A stretch of 64,000 nucleotides of DNA. It comes from Serilophus lunatus (Eukaryota; Chordata; Aves; Passeriformes; Eurylaimidae). The stretch lies in NCBI GenBank assembly GCA_013399895.1, contig VXBA01000405.1, positions 381,353-445,352 on the forward strand, given 5' to 3'. Under the pieces are notes generated by a model. That model was not told the DNA's origin. It ran no database searches and worked only from the letters and a program-made list of their open reading frames with translations. Shown in pieces: positions 49,414 to 62,711 of the stretch (within the stretch, counting starts at the first letter, position 1; each line of letters begins with the position of its first letter). The translations under genes and the position numbers were made by a program.

Positions 49414-52400
49414 ACAAATCAGTCATGCAGTGTGAAGCTGATGCACCGCCAGGTGACACATAACTAATGACTGACTCTAAGTCAACAGCAAAACATGAAA
49501 AATGCTGTGATTCTACCAAAAAAAAAAAAAAGCTTTAACATTTGTATTGCAAACTCTTTCATTTTCAAAACACACAGTAGTGACAGCACTAAAAGTAGGT
49601 TTCTCGCACCCTAACACAAATATAGATAAAGTATTTAACGTGTCAAAGAAGAGATTATTTCCTAGAAAAGTCCATAGAATCATAAAATTTCTTTCCTGTC
49701 AGAGAAATGAACTGCTACCAACTATTCCAATGAAAGATCCACTGTTTACCTGTAATTCTGCATTACTTTATACTTTATTACTTTATACTGCTATCTTCAT
49801 ACATTTTTCTGTTAACATGCACAATGACAAACAACACATAGGTGACTAGGCAAAGCATGCAAAGACTTCCAACAGTTTATCACATCCACCGAGGCACATG
49901 ACTCAACATCTCATTTAGTTCAAGACAGGTAGGTACAAGAAAAACCATACATCTTTCTAGTAGAGTTTAAAAATTAATTTATATTAAATTACTCTCATGA
50001 GATCCCTTTATTGTAAAGAGTATAAAACTACAGCTATATTCAAAGTTCTCATTTCTGGGCTTCACCCACCTGAAAAAGCTCAGTCAACTCAAAATATGTG
50101 GTGACACGACCATCACAAGGCCTTGCATGTTTTGAAAAAATACTGCTATAGTACAGGAAGAAAAAACACCCCCCAGAAGCATGACTGGAGAACAACCCCT
50201 GGCAGTAACTGCATAGGCATAAATGTGAGTTTCCAAAGAACCAAATTAAAAGACAGTCCGCAGGATTTTCCATTAGCTAGACTCTTTTGTAGCTGAAATT
50301 TTCAGAGAAGGAAATGGATTGAGAAAAGGGAAGGAAAACTAAAACTCAGGTGTTGCAAGTCAAGCACAAAATCTTAATATCAGATATTTAAAAACTATGA
50401 ACTGCTGGGAAGAAACTTAGCATCACTAAAAACAAGCTATGCAGGTTCCCATCACTATCTAAACTAGAACACCTGATTCAATTATCATTATTTATAGGGT
50501 TTGATTTTACTGATCTGACCAAGACCAAAATAGGTCCCTTTATCAGATGTTGCACAAAGAGAGGATCGCTGCCCCACCACAGGACTATGTCAATCAAACA
50601 TTCCTTCATGTTCTCAAGCAGAGAAACACAGTAGGTGCAGCCCAGGTACTGGCAGAAGAAGCCTGTTGGTGAGAGGAAGGTTTAATCCAGACTACCAGGA
50701 TGCATTTCTGGAGAGATGAATCAAAGAAAGCACATGTCAGGGACACGACTCATCAATGGGATTGTGTCAGGTAACAAAATTGAAACAGCACTCATTTTGA
50801 TCCCCTCCATCTGCTCCAGCTGAGAGCAAGGTGACTCAAGCACCCAGATACATGCCATTGCTGACAGAGACTAAGAAAGCACTGATCTCCATGTAAATTC
50901 ACTTCTCAGCACCAGAGGCTTCTCCCATTAAGACAGGTCTACACTAGATCCTGATGATGCATCCTGTGAATCACAGATATGAGCAGTTTTCCCAGCAAAG
51001 GCCCTTGACCTCAGCATGATTATACTGATGGTGCTTTTTTAGTGAATTTTCTTTTGTTCATGGGGCTACTGAGGTTACTCGTCTCAGATTAGCAGGTTGT
51101 CGATGCAGCTGAGGAAGAGTTGGCACATCTGCCAAAATGTTTTTCCAGGCCCCTTGGGGTACAGTTCAATCCAATTAACACACATGCACAAGTAATAAAA
51201 TTCAAATATTATTCCCTTGGTGCTGTGGGCTCCAGCAGTCCAAAGGTCTTTAAGTCTACTATAGTGCCAGCAACTTGAAGTCAAACCCTTTCCAACAGAG
51301 TTGTTTCAGCTATTTCTGAAATTACTTGACCCTTTTTCATGTGCATTTGACATGCAAACCATGCTGACTGGCCTGGGTCCTTGGACATATATGATATTTT
51401 TCTGCCCAGTTGTGAGGAAACTGAGAATAGCCTTAGTCCCCCAAAAGTCAGCACTTAACTGCAAGTATGTCCTTCCCCTGATAAAACTGTACCCCTGCAG
51501 TGAAACTCTGCTACATCAACTGAAGTTACAGTGTTAGCATTACCCACACAGAGATTTTTGACTTTGCACAAAACATTTCCTAGAAAAACAAGAGTGCTGG
51601 GAAGAAAAGAAGAGGTGAGAAAGATAATCCCATTTCCAAACAATGGTGCGAAATGTGAATTATCTTGTCAATTCCGTGATCTGAAAGATGTTTTGAACCA
51701 CTGGAGAAACACCACCTTGGAGCACAACACTACAAGCAGATGCTTCAAATGGGATATGACCACAGGCAACAAAGATTCCATAATTCAAGCTATCAGGGCA
51801 CACACAGCAATCTGTCACCTAGGAAAGGACACACTTCTGAAACACAAGAAGTTTTAAATGTTTGTAAGGCACCACCACATTGTCTAAAAATCTCAGAGGA
51901 TAACACTGCTGAGACAAGTTCAAATAAACACTCCCCACAACCATTGCTAGATCCCAGAGAAAAGAAGTGCGTTCAGATCAGCAACCAGTAAATGTTTGTT
52001 TCCAGTGGAAAGAGGCTGTCAGGAGTGCAGATTCTGGTTACTCCAGTGACCACACTCAACACGCTGTGCTCACATCAGATAGACAACTTTCACCCTCCTG
52101 CATGCTCAACCTCACCAAACCTGGACTAGATCCAGCCCGCAGGGATAACTACATGAGTCTTTGGCTAAACCCAACACACACATATGAAAACCCAGCACAA
52201 GTACTGCCCAGAGAACTGCTGCACATATGGCTGCTAAACTTACTGGGGGCCAAAAAGTTCCTCTCAGTTTGTCATGGGGTTTATTCATCAGTATTTCTAT
52301 AAAGAAAAATGTGTATGTTCCCATGATTATAGACCTGTTTCTGAATTTTTACAATAAAAAAAGCTGCAATACTTCTCAAACAAAATGCAAAAGCATAGAG

Positions 52401-55400
52401 TGCAGTTTGGGGGTGGTTTGGGTTTCTTTTTCTTTTTGACTCACAAACCTATTTTAAAACAAAAAACAAGAACTGAATAACAGGCCTTTTAATACTAAAT
52501 TTATACTCCCAGAAATTAAGTCTTCCATGAGCTCAGAGACCAAAACACACACTTACCACTACCATGTAGTTCAATACACTTGTAACAGACTCAAGATCTC
52601 TCAAAAGAAAAGTTCAATTTTCATTTGTACTCCAACAGCAAGAGCTGGCTTTTCCTCCAAGCCTCTTTGCAAACTTGTTCAATAACGAGCTCTCAAAACT
52701 CTAGTAAAATTCTTTGCTCCCTTTATACTCATCTCATTATCCTGGCCACTTGCTGTGCTTGCTCCTTTTAATGGATGGAGCAAGTATTAGCTTGATTTCC
52801 CACCACACATCAAGTTTTCAGCTGAGGTTAGTAATATACATCTCTAACAACTGATAAGATCTCTATTAATTTACCATTAAATGCATAAAGCTAGATATTT
52901 TATTTTTGCTTTGCATCTTACAGATAGTGAAAGCACACCTTACTTTCCTGGCATGCTGTAACTTTTGCATGCAGACGCAACTGATAAGGGGAATTCAAAT
53001 CAAGGCCAAAACTCAGTTATCATGAAAGAACTGAAACAAATATATCCACTTGCATCCATATGTAGAAGACAAAAAAAGAAAATATTCATGAAGAAGACCC
53101 CCAGGAATACTGCAGTTGATGCATAATAAAAATAAGTTTTAGAAAACTCTAGTTAGTAACAGCACATTTTTATGAGAAAATTAAATCAAACTACACGCCT
53201 GTTCAAAATACAGCTTGCTGAGAAAATAAAGAAAAAAATCCATCACAAGACAGTTAAAAAGTCATTTAATTGCGACATCTTCCAGACTTATCAGGCCTTG
53301 CACATTCAGACATGGACAGCCAGGCGTGTATTCACATAAAGCAGCATAAAGGAAGGAAGTTGAAATTGGTGTTGACAAATCATAGAAGTCACCACTCCAG
53401 GCGACTTTGAACTCAGCAGAGGTAAAGGGACAATATTACAAGATGCTTTGCTGTTGGCAAATCTGCCAACACAGACACTAAGTGTTGTTGCATTAGTAGA
53501 ATTGTAATTTTTTTTGTCTAACAGAAGTACTTAAAATTTTTTTGTCTAACAAAATGCAGATCACTTCTTAAGCTTCATAATTGGAAATTAGCAAATAGTC
53601 ACCAAGCATCCTATTGTGCCCTTGGCTGTAGGCAACAGCTAGAACCTGCTACCTACATAAACACTGCAAAAAGCTAAAACCATAAGCACAAAAAACCTGG
53701 TACTATCTCCCTAAACCCAAGGAAACCTCTCCTGCAAGTCCATGAAAACAAGATCCAGCCCCTCTGACAACACATGGCCACAATGCATACTGCATGTTGC
53801 TGCAAAGGAAATTGCCAGGGAAGCAGTTGCTCCCTCCAAGCACAGCTCCTGTCAGGGCTGGCTGCATGGGTCCCAGCCATCCCCACTGCTGCAGCTCATC
53901 TCACCTGACTGCAATACAGGGAGATGACAGTCCAAACCTGCCATGAGTTTTCCAATTTGCTTTTATGCACTACTAAGTACAACGGTGTAACAAATGGATG
54001 AGGACCCGTGTGTGTTACTGCCTTCTAGTAAATATAAGGAGCATTAGCTGATGCACACATTTATTTGTGTTAAATGCATGGTTTTAAGCACTCAAATCTC
54101 TTCCAAAAGTGAAAAAGAATCACCCTAATCATTCCCAGAAATCCCCATTACTGCAAGGACAAGTCTGAGCCTATCAGTACAAATCAAGCTCATTTTAAAC
54201 AAGAATAACAGCCCCCACCAAATTTGTTTATTGACATTAACTGCGGGGCTGCGGATAAGTTTGGTTTATTTGCTGCAGTAATTTGTAAAGCCAGAGCTGT
54301 ATGCTGGAATTTTTAAACAAAACCCTAGAGTCAGCAGGACCCGAGGTTCTACCCAATCACTGATTCACCATCTGACCATGAAGAAGTCCATCACCTCGTC
54401 ATAAATCTGCCTGCTCAGCTGTGAAACTGGATGAAAGCAGGACTACTCTACAAAATGCATGCTGTGACTAGTTTGGCCTTCAGTTAAATAAACATAACGC
54501 CCCCACAAAACAAACCCTACGAACTAAACAATGTGTTTTTTTCTGTATACAAAGCACTTTGTACTGTACAAAAATGGAGTGTGCTTTACCAAGTGGGAGG
54601 GAAATGGATGTAAATATTTACACATGTACTGCAAAGAGCTGTTACTCACTCTAGGGACGTGTATCCTGGTAGCTGTTTAATTCAAGAACTACACCAGCAA
54701 AGTGGGGGTGCTTCACTAGATAGAAATAACACACTGGTCTCCAGAAAGCATGTATTATGCTAAAAAAGCTAAAGAAAAAAATTGATGTTAAGGGGACAGT
54801 TCCTGCCAGACTGGAAACTAAATTAGCTTCAAACAAAACACAAGATTCAACAAAGCTACCAGTCCTCAGAGCTTAATTACAGGAGAAGATGAAACTACTA
54901 GCTTAGCATCCAGATTTTTTTCCACTTTTCAATCATCTCAAACTCTTCCAAAAGGCAAGTGTATTTGGTAAGTAAGCTTGGAAGCACAGAGGGTAGCTAT
55001 TTCTCCTTATGTTTGATTGCCCCTTATGACTGCCAACAAGAAAAAATCATGCTAAGATTGGGAGGAGAAGGGTCACCTCAGCCAGCAATTCAGCTGCTTC
55101 CGTTGTGTCTGGTGCAACTGCAGGATATGCTTTTCACATCTATCCATATTTGAACTAATGTAGAGGTTATAGAACACTGTTTTCAGAGGCACACTTCTAC
55201 TACAGTACATAGATCAGTGACACAGAATCCTGAATGCAAATTAAAAACGGATTTAAAATATGTGCTATGTAGGGGAATGAGGCTGACTGGATTCCCATGG
55301 ATTCCATGTGGCAAAGTCTGGATCCATTAACTCACTGGTTCTAATAGCTCAAGATATCCTGTAACAGTGTTGAAAAAATCTGGAACAACATCCAAAAGCT

Positions 55401-57055
55401 TCCTTATAAATGAATTTAATCTTCCATTATAAAAACTAATCTGCCCATTCATAACTTTCTAGAGAAAAGAGAATTGGCTACTGTTTCCCATTGCTGTCAC
55501 TTCAAAGATGAGTCTGTTTGACAAGCATCGGTGTGGCAATGCTTATCCCTAGTTTTCTAACCAATTGCCCATTTCTAATAAGACACTTCTTTCCATTTTC
55601 ATGCATAAATAGAGGAAGTATTACTTGTAACTGCAACCTTGAAACACATCTGATAAGGTGCTTAGTATTTACATAACGTCCACACTAAAACTGATAAGTA
55701 AAGTACATCATGCACAGGTTAAAAGTTATGCAAAAAATGCGTGACTTGAGAGCAGCTTCGGCAACTCTGAATCTCTGTGGTGTCTGAATCTTTGTCTACT
55801 TCAAGATGTCTAATCTGCTTTAAGGACATAGGGTACAGTAAACTGTTCAGCTTGTGGAGAGTCAGATTTAAGGATTTCATATTCAAACAGCACTAACTCA
55901 AATAGCGATATTGGTTCAAGGACTTTTTCAAAGTACAACTGCAGAGCTTATCAATACCACAAGGTGAATACTACCCTACCTGATGGTGTTTCCTTTAGCC
56001 AAGGCCTTGGGCTTTGCTTTAGTCCAGCATCAGTGTGCCATTATAAGTGAAAAATCAAGCCTTCACTCAGAAAACTTCCATAGGCTACTGTTGTCCTCCA
56101 CTTGTTCTACAGAAATGGACTCTGAACTTGATGCAGAGTGAACGCACTTTATGTCAAATGTTTTTAGGCAACAATACATGTGTGTACACCTGTAGGAGCA
56201 CTTATGCACTCATTTTCCCACCTCATCATCTAAACAACATATGTACACATGACAATACTTTCCAGAAGAGCTCTATCAACCTACCAGAGGCTATAAGATA
56301 CTGCAATGCAGTGCAATAGCTTTGCAATAGCTTTTGAAAGGATTTAATAAATGCATTTGATACGTACACTATGGGCACCCTTGGGATTAACAGAGATTAG
56401 CAGCTGATTTGGAGTCAGTTTGGTACAGCAGTGTCTGGTCTGATCTGTTAACACAATGATAAACTATGGATAAAGGGCAAGCATTTTTAAAATTGCCTAG
56501 AGAAACAATCCATAAGAAAACCAAGGGTGTTGCTTAAGAAAATGTGGAACCCCTAGCAGCCTTCTGTTTCTTGGCCTCCCCTTCACCTTCTGCACAGGCA
56601 GCCCCTACCTACATCAAGGATTTTGTTCATGTGCAAACTCAATGCAGCAGTCACATTCGCTTTAGAAGTACATGCTCGTGTGCTGGAGTAACCAAGCCTT
56701 TGTCACGCTTCTGTTGCTTTCCTGATCATGCAGTAGTACTGCTCTCTCTTTCCCCATACTGAGGACATGTGAAAAACATTAATGTATCTCAAATACCTAT
56801 CAGACCTTGAAGTATCCTTGTCAGAAACCTACATTTTCTGCGAAAATCTTGTGGTGACAGGAACCCCATGTAATTGTATTTAAGCCAATAATGATGCACA
56901 GATAATGCACTGGCCATCAGATTTCAGTGTATATTAAATGCCTGCCTGAAAGCAGCATAAATAATAGAATGGATTTTATTATTTACCTCTAATTAGAAAT
57001 CCTTGCTGATGCAAGGGAAAAAACATACTTTCAAAAGATAAATAATCAGCAGTAA

Positions 57056-57060
57056 AACAC
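57056..57060. repeat. Target-site duplication AACAC, left copy
   Basis: AACAC directly before LTR start TGTAGTGG; repeated at 58277-58281. Confidence 0.8.
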
Positions 57061-58276
57061 TGTAGTGGTTTTGAACCCACTTTTATCACTAAGGGGCATG
57101 CGCAACAATGATGACGGAAAACTGAACAAAATTGGCAGCAGGGGAACAGTTTATTACTTGAGGTTCAACTAGGGAAAAAGAACAACTTATGGGGACTTAA
57201 AATTTTACACAGAGAAACACTCGACACACAGAAAACAAAAAAAGGGAAAAATGAAAAAACAAACAACAAAAAAACCAAAACTGCTTTCCAAGCTAGGTGA
57301 CTAGCCAAGAAAACAGAGGGAGGAGTAGGGAAGCCGTCTCTCTCCCTCCCTCTTTGATGGTGTCACTCCCGGCCCTCGAGGTTTTCTGCAAAACACAAAA
57401 GAAGTGAAAAGCGGCCCCCCCTCCCAGGACACCTTCGGGAAGTTACTACTTGCTATCAAGCTGGACTTCTCTCCGGTGCCGAGGGGAACAGGTGGAGACA
57501 TACCGCATGGCCTGAGACCCGGGAGGAGAGGGGCCGTGTGCTCCACCTCTGGACNTGCTGCCTGTGCCAGAACTGCGGCGGCAGCACGGCAGCCCGTGCC
57601 GGGACTGCGGCAGCACCATGCACAGTGCTGCCAGCCCCAGGGCCACCCGCCGCAAATCGTCACCGCCGTGCGCCATCTGCCGCAGCCGCCGCCCGCGCCG
57701 CTGCTGGGTTGGGAGCCGCCACTCGGCACGGCACTGCACGTGGTACTGGGCCANNNNNNNNNNNNNNNNNNNNNNNNNNNNNNNNNNNNNNNNNNNNNNN
57801 NNNNNNNNNNNNNNNNNNNNNNNNNNNNNNNNNNNNNNNNNNNNNNNNNNNNNNNNNNNNNNNNNNNNNNNNNNNNNNNNNNNNNNNNNNNNNNNNNNNN
57901 NNNNNNNNNNNNNNNNNNNNNNNNNNNNNNNNNNNNNNNNNNNNNNNNNNNNNNNNNNNNNNNNNNNNNNNNNNNNNNNNNNNNNNNNNNNNNNNNNNNN
58001 NNNNNNNNNNNNNNNNNNNNNNNNNNNNNNNNNNNNNNNNNNNNNNNNNNNNNNNNNNNNNNNNNNNNNAGCTCAGCCCCAGGAAACAGCAGGGGACAGG
58101 GGAGCAGTCCCTCCCTTCTTAAGGAAAACAGGATTTTACACAGACAAGGTAAATGGGTAAATGGGCACTCCTTACACATTCTCCCCCTTCCTAAAGCCCA
58201 AGACCACCCCTAGACCCGAAGCCCTCCCTTCTGACTACCCCACAGAAGAGACCCCAGCACCCCTCAAACCCCAACA
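57061..58276. mobile_element. Solo LTR of an avian endogenous retrovirus, family 2 (contains a gap)
   Basis: The element begins TGTAGTGGTTTTGAACCCAC and ends CCCCAACA, with imperfect inverted ends and a 5-bp AACAC duplication on both flanks. The span is 1216 bp, including 316 N and one isolated N at 57555. The interior is strongly GC-rich on both sides of the gap (CCGCCGC-type runs) within an otherwise AT-rich region. Apart from the shared first ten bases and a TTTATTAC segment, it does not match solo LTR 1, so it is a different family. No retroviral coding sequence is attached. Confidence 0.82.
57754..58069. other. Assembly gap (316 N)
   Basis: A run of N in the GC-rich interior of solo LTR 2. 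ORFs spanning it are not real. Confidence 0.99.
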
Positions 58277-58281
58277 AACAC
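58277..58281. repeat. Target-site duplication AACAC, right copy
   Basis: Immediately follows LTR end CCCCAACA and matches 57056-57060. Confidence 0.8.
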
Positions 58282-61200
58282 ATATAATTATTTTCATTAT
58301 AGGCTTGTGTCACTACCAGCTATTAAGATTGCTCCCTTCCCAAATCTGTTTCCCAATAGCTTACAATTCTGCTACACACAGAAACCTTCAGATGAAGCAT
58401 TCAGCGGCAGGTACGCACCTTGTTATTAATGCACATATTTCCAAAGTAGCTTATTTTATCACTATTTTATCAAGACAGTATTTGTCTCATACAGGCCAAC
58501 AATAACTCTAGTGATACTATATGTGAACACTCTACCAGATCATTCACCAGAGAAGGCAAGTCTAATTTAAAAAGGGGATAATCATTTCCAAGAGGCAAGA
58601 TTTTATCTTTCCTGTAAAAGTCATCAGCTCTACAAAGTTACAAATCATTGGAGAAAAATCCCACAGTGAGTGTTCAGTAAAGCCTCAGACATTTAGCAGC
58701 TGAACGCCTCAGGAAAGCCCACCTGCCCTTGGCGTGCTCTAGCTGCTGCTGAGCAAGACCTCCTGGAGAGTCCCTTGGCTGCTCCAAAATGCTGCTATTT
58801 ATGTGAACCCTCACCAAAGCATGCAAAAGGAGGATAAAAAGATCATTGGAACCCCTGTGCTCCTCGTGTACAGAAGAAGGATTGATGAAGTTTTGTGCTC
58901 TGTTGAGGTTTGCTGGTTGATGTCAGAGCTGGTGCTGCCTGGTGTCCCTCAGCTGCCCTACTCCTGGCTAGGGGAGGCAATGGGCACTGGCTGCCAGGCC
59001 CTGCCACCTCTCATTCAGAAAGCCTCCATGCTCCCATCCCCCAGGAGCTACAAGCCCCCCTTGTGCCCTGACATGCTGGTGTGTGTACACATGTACTCAT
59101 GTGGCAGAGAAGAAAAGCAGATGCAAACAGGGTCCAGGCTGTAAGGACGAATGAGCAAGGTTATGTTACTAGAAGTGAAGGTGAAGCAGAAGCTTCGAGA
59201 GACCAAACAAATAAAAGCATAGGAGCCCATGTATGGAAGACAGCACAAAGACCAGATAGGAGGCATTAAAAAATAAAATAAAATCAACAGAAGAGGAGGA
59301 CCACTAGACTGCCTTGAAGAAGCACCCTTTACTTCCACTCTCATATATAGACATGCCTGTAACCATACAACATCCAGAAGCTGCTCAAAGTCAATCAATG
59401 CTGCTTCCTCCAATATGGGACCCTCTCCTCTCCTGTGTGTGCCACAACCACCCTACTGCAGAGGGGCAGCATGCTGCTTTTTCTACAGAGGCCTTGCAGC
59501 ATTTTTGAACTCTTCAGGGTCTGACTTTGCAACACAGAGGGGTTTTTTCAATGTACATTTTATGACTGCCCTTGGTTAAGTCAGCTTGGGTAGATAAATT
59601 TCCTTAAATTTTCTCTCAGCTCCATCATGTGTATGCTAAACAGGACACGGCTTGTTTTACAAAATAAAGAGCGCTGGATGAAGAGAAGGCACATGACCTA
59701 CACTAACATTTTCTTCCCCTGGTTTAGCAGAAATAAAAGCACCCCTATGAAAAAGCACTTAAAGTTCTTTTTGCAGCTAACATTGAAAGAGTTTATTATC
59801 ACACTGCAGAAATGCTTTAGGGGAAATCTTGCTCTGGTAGTGTTCTCATGAGAAAACTTGATGCTTTCAAACAAGTCACTTTGAAATGTTCAAGAATACA
59901 AATGTCATGAGGCTCTCGAAGGTGCAATGGCACATCTTATTCCACAGGAAAGCTCCTGTGTTGCCTGCTAAAAGAGCCTGAAGTTCTGCAAGAAGTATTG
60001 CATTTTTCAGAGAGTATTTCAGATATCAAGCTTTGAAAGTCATCTGGCATTGAAACGACAGCCTGACTGCTCAGATTTAGTTTGTTTAAAGTTAACTTGT
60101 GCAATGAAGGGCCTGGAGCTGCAGAATATTCCCCTTTGTGTCTGTTTCTTGGGTACGCAGAGGTAACACAGACTTCAGGAACTACTTGATTGACCACAGA
60201 AGAGAGGAAAGATCAAACGAGCTTTCCATCTACAGAACCAGCACCATGCAGCCAGAGGAACTGCAGCCTTCCCCAGAGGACATGCCAGTGGACATGGTCT
60301 CCTTCCCCACACATTCATCATCCCACCTTGCCACACCTGCTCGCCAGCATGTGGGCTGGCATCACCAGTACACCTAATGCAGTACCCTACACAACTGCCT
60401 AATGGCTACACTTTTAAAACTATTCAAACTGTTTGAAACAGGAAGGAAAAAAGGGATTTTTCACAGCTCATGTCTCCAAATGCAGCCCTCGGCCCCTGAT
60501 GGAGAAGTGGGGTGGGAGTGAGATATGACTCTGCTGAACAGTGACTCCAGGTGGCTGACCATAATGGACAGAGGGTGGCCTCTGCTCATCACTATCAATA
60601 CTTTTTAAAAACGGTGCTTGGACATACACTAGCATTTTCTCAGAAGTTCTCATCATGTAAAATCCTGTCCAGACTTACCCAGCTATTTGACTTCTTAATT
60701 TAAAAATAAATAATGAAGAATATTAAAATTTTAAAAATCTATATAATAACAATAAAAAATAGAACACTGTATACCATTTGGGTTTTCCTCAACGCTTTTC
60801 TTCTCCAAGTAAAAATCTCAGTGTCTATCCACCATTTATTTGCACTGTAAGGTACAAAACCTCACCAGACCAAAACTGAGCAGTGCCCTGTTGCACAGCA
60901 AAGTCTCCCAGCACATAATTGTGTTTAACCTAAACCATATGTTCCTAAAAACACCAACAATGCTGAACAGTGAGACGAGCCTCACATGCAAGGGAATTTA
61001 GGAACAAGGGAACAACTGAACTGACAAGCTTGTTCATGACAAAGCTACAGATTCATTGTTGTCATTGTTTTTTGGCACGATGCTGCCTGAATTCCTTCCT
61101 ATGTTTTGTGAACAGCTGAACTGTGTTCCCTTACAAAAGAAATTAATATGGCAGCCTGTGTACATCTGCTTTAATCTTAAAACAAAAGCAGTTTTGCTAT

Positions 61201-62117
61201 CTTTAGTACAAGCATAATAAAGGCACCAAAAAAGACAGATGGTTTGGATTTTCTTTGCGGAAAGCAAGAGAGAAGACTGACATCTCAACTGTTTATGTAG
61301 CCACAACCTGTTACGTGGCCACTGCAAACCAAGGGGGGACACAGAAAGTAAGTACCTTTGTCAGCATCTCAGATGCAGACTGCTTTCAGTCAAGTCTCAT
61401 AAAAAGCATAAAACAACTCTGCTCACAAATAAATCCTTTTGTTCATACAGATTTAATTTATACTGTTAGGAAAACACTTAACAATGGCCACACTAATGCC
61501 AAACAAATTAATTTCAGTAAAGCTAAAGCAAACACTACCATTTTGTTTAGCCAGCACAGAACAAAACCCTTGAAAAAACAACATTATAGGAGTTATTTAT
61601 GGTCATTGCTCAGCCCTCCTGCCCTCATCATTAGTGCATTAGAAATTTCCAGGCTGCTCACTTGCAAACTCCCTGACTCCTGACAAAAACTGGCTACGCA
61701 CTGATAGTCAGAAAGTTCATTTTGCAGGAATAATTGTTACCTTGGTCTGGTACTCAGGGTGTTTTTTTGGATTTTGTTTTTAGGTTTTTGTTTTTCTTTG
61801 GTAATTGTTTTACAAGTCAACCTTTCCTTCAAAATATCTCACTTCAGGATTAAAACTTTCCCCTTCCTGAAATCAATCAAATTGATAGTGGTTTTGGCAG
61901 AAGGGCATGCAACAGGAAAAAAGCAAGGACAGCATATGTGCAACGTATCCAAGTACTTCATAACTTGCTTTGTATTTTTAATGTAATAAATACATACAGA
62001 AAAAGAGGAAGCACACACAAAAAGAGGCTTATGCCTACTCCCTTTTAACAAGTATTCAGAGAATATATCTCTGGATATAAAGCAGATAAAAAGACAAGCT
62101 GAATTAGCTCTTGAATT

Positions 62118-62129
62118 GGGGGGGGGGGG
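62118..62129 (+). repeat. Poly-G run (12 G)
   Basis: Twelve consecutive G in otherwise AT-rich sequence; prone to length error in sequencing. Confidence 0.95.
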
Positions 62130-62686
62130 AAGTTCTCTGCTACAGATACTCTTTCCTTCAGCTCAATGAAAAGCACTTTTAATATTTCTGTGCTATAGCA
62201 ACCAAAGTGTTGGAGAATTTAAGAGACCTAAACTCGTGATTTTTTCCAATTAGCAAGTACTTAAAAAGTAAAAGACAATGGCACATGTGGAAAAAACCTA
62301 AAATACTTGTTCAATTTATGAATGCTTCCAGTTGAACGAGTTCTCAAACACCCTACTCACAAGAAATGTTCTGGGTTTTGAAGCAGCATTTCCATTAAGG
62401 AAAATGTTTGCTCAAGGCCCTAGAGTTGTATAAATCCTAACTAGGCATGGGGAGGCTTTTGTGCATTGCAGTTATGCTCCATTAAATGCTTCACAGGAGG
62501 GATGGTGTGACACAGCTCAGTGATCCTGGGTAACACGTGGGCTTTCAGGACACGTGCGGCCTGTGCGGTCTCACCTGCTTCACTGGCATCTTCCTCCAAA
62601 GAGCATCAGACGGAGCCATCATGGGCGAGTGGGGAACAGCCACCCCTTCTTGCAGTTCCTTCCAGGTGATGCCACCCAGGGCAGTG

Positions 62687-62711
62687 CAAGTGCAAGTGCA
62701 AGTTGTGCAAG
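62687..62711 (+). repeat. Short GCAAGT tandem repeat
   Basis: Four imperfect copies of a six-base unit (GTGCAA). Too short to carry further meaning. Confidence 0.7.

Noticed and set aside
49672..49690. CATAGAATCATAAAATT as an inverted CR1 end
   Set aside because: Only about 15 bases match and nothing CR1-like follows.
57380..58130. GC-rich stretch as the MYO10 CpG-island promoter with first exon
   Set aside because: It is enclosed by LTR ends and a target-site duplication, and no MYO10 N-terminal coding sequence or donor was found. It stays possible only if the LTR boundaries are wrong.
57301..58213. Long GC-rich ORFs on both strands around 57.4-58.2 kb
   Set aside because: They span the second N run and lie in a solo LTR; no protein domain was seen.
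60540..60570. CATTATGGTCAG on the minus strand as the end of the missing N-terminal exon (DYGQ)
   Set aside because: No GT donor follows and the upstream translation does not match myosin X.
61255..61683. 142-codon plus-strand ORF
   Set aside because: No recognisable domain, no splice context, biased composition expected of random AT-rich sequence, and no neighbouring exon-like segment.
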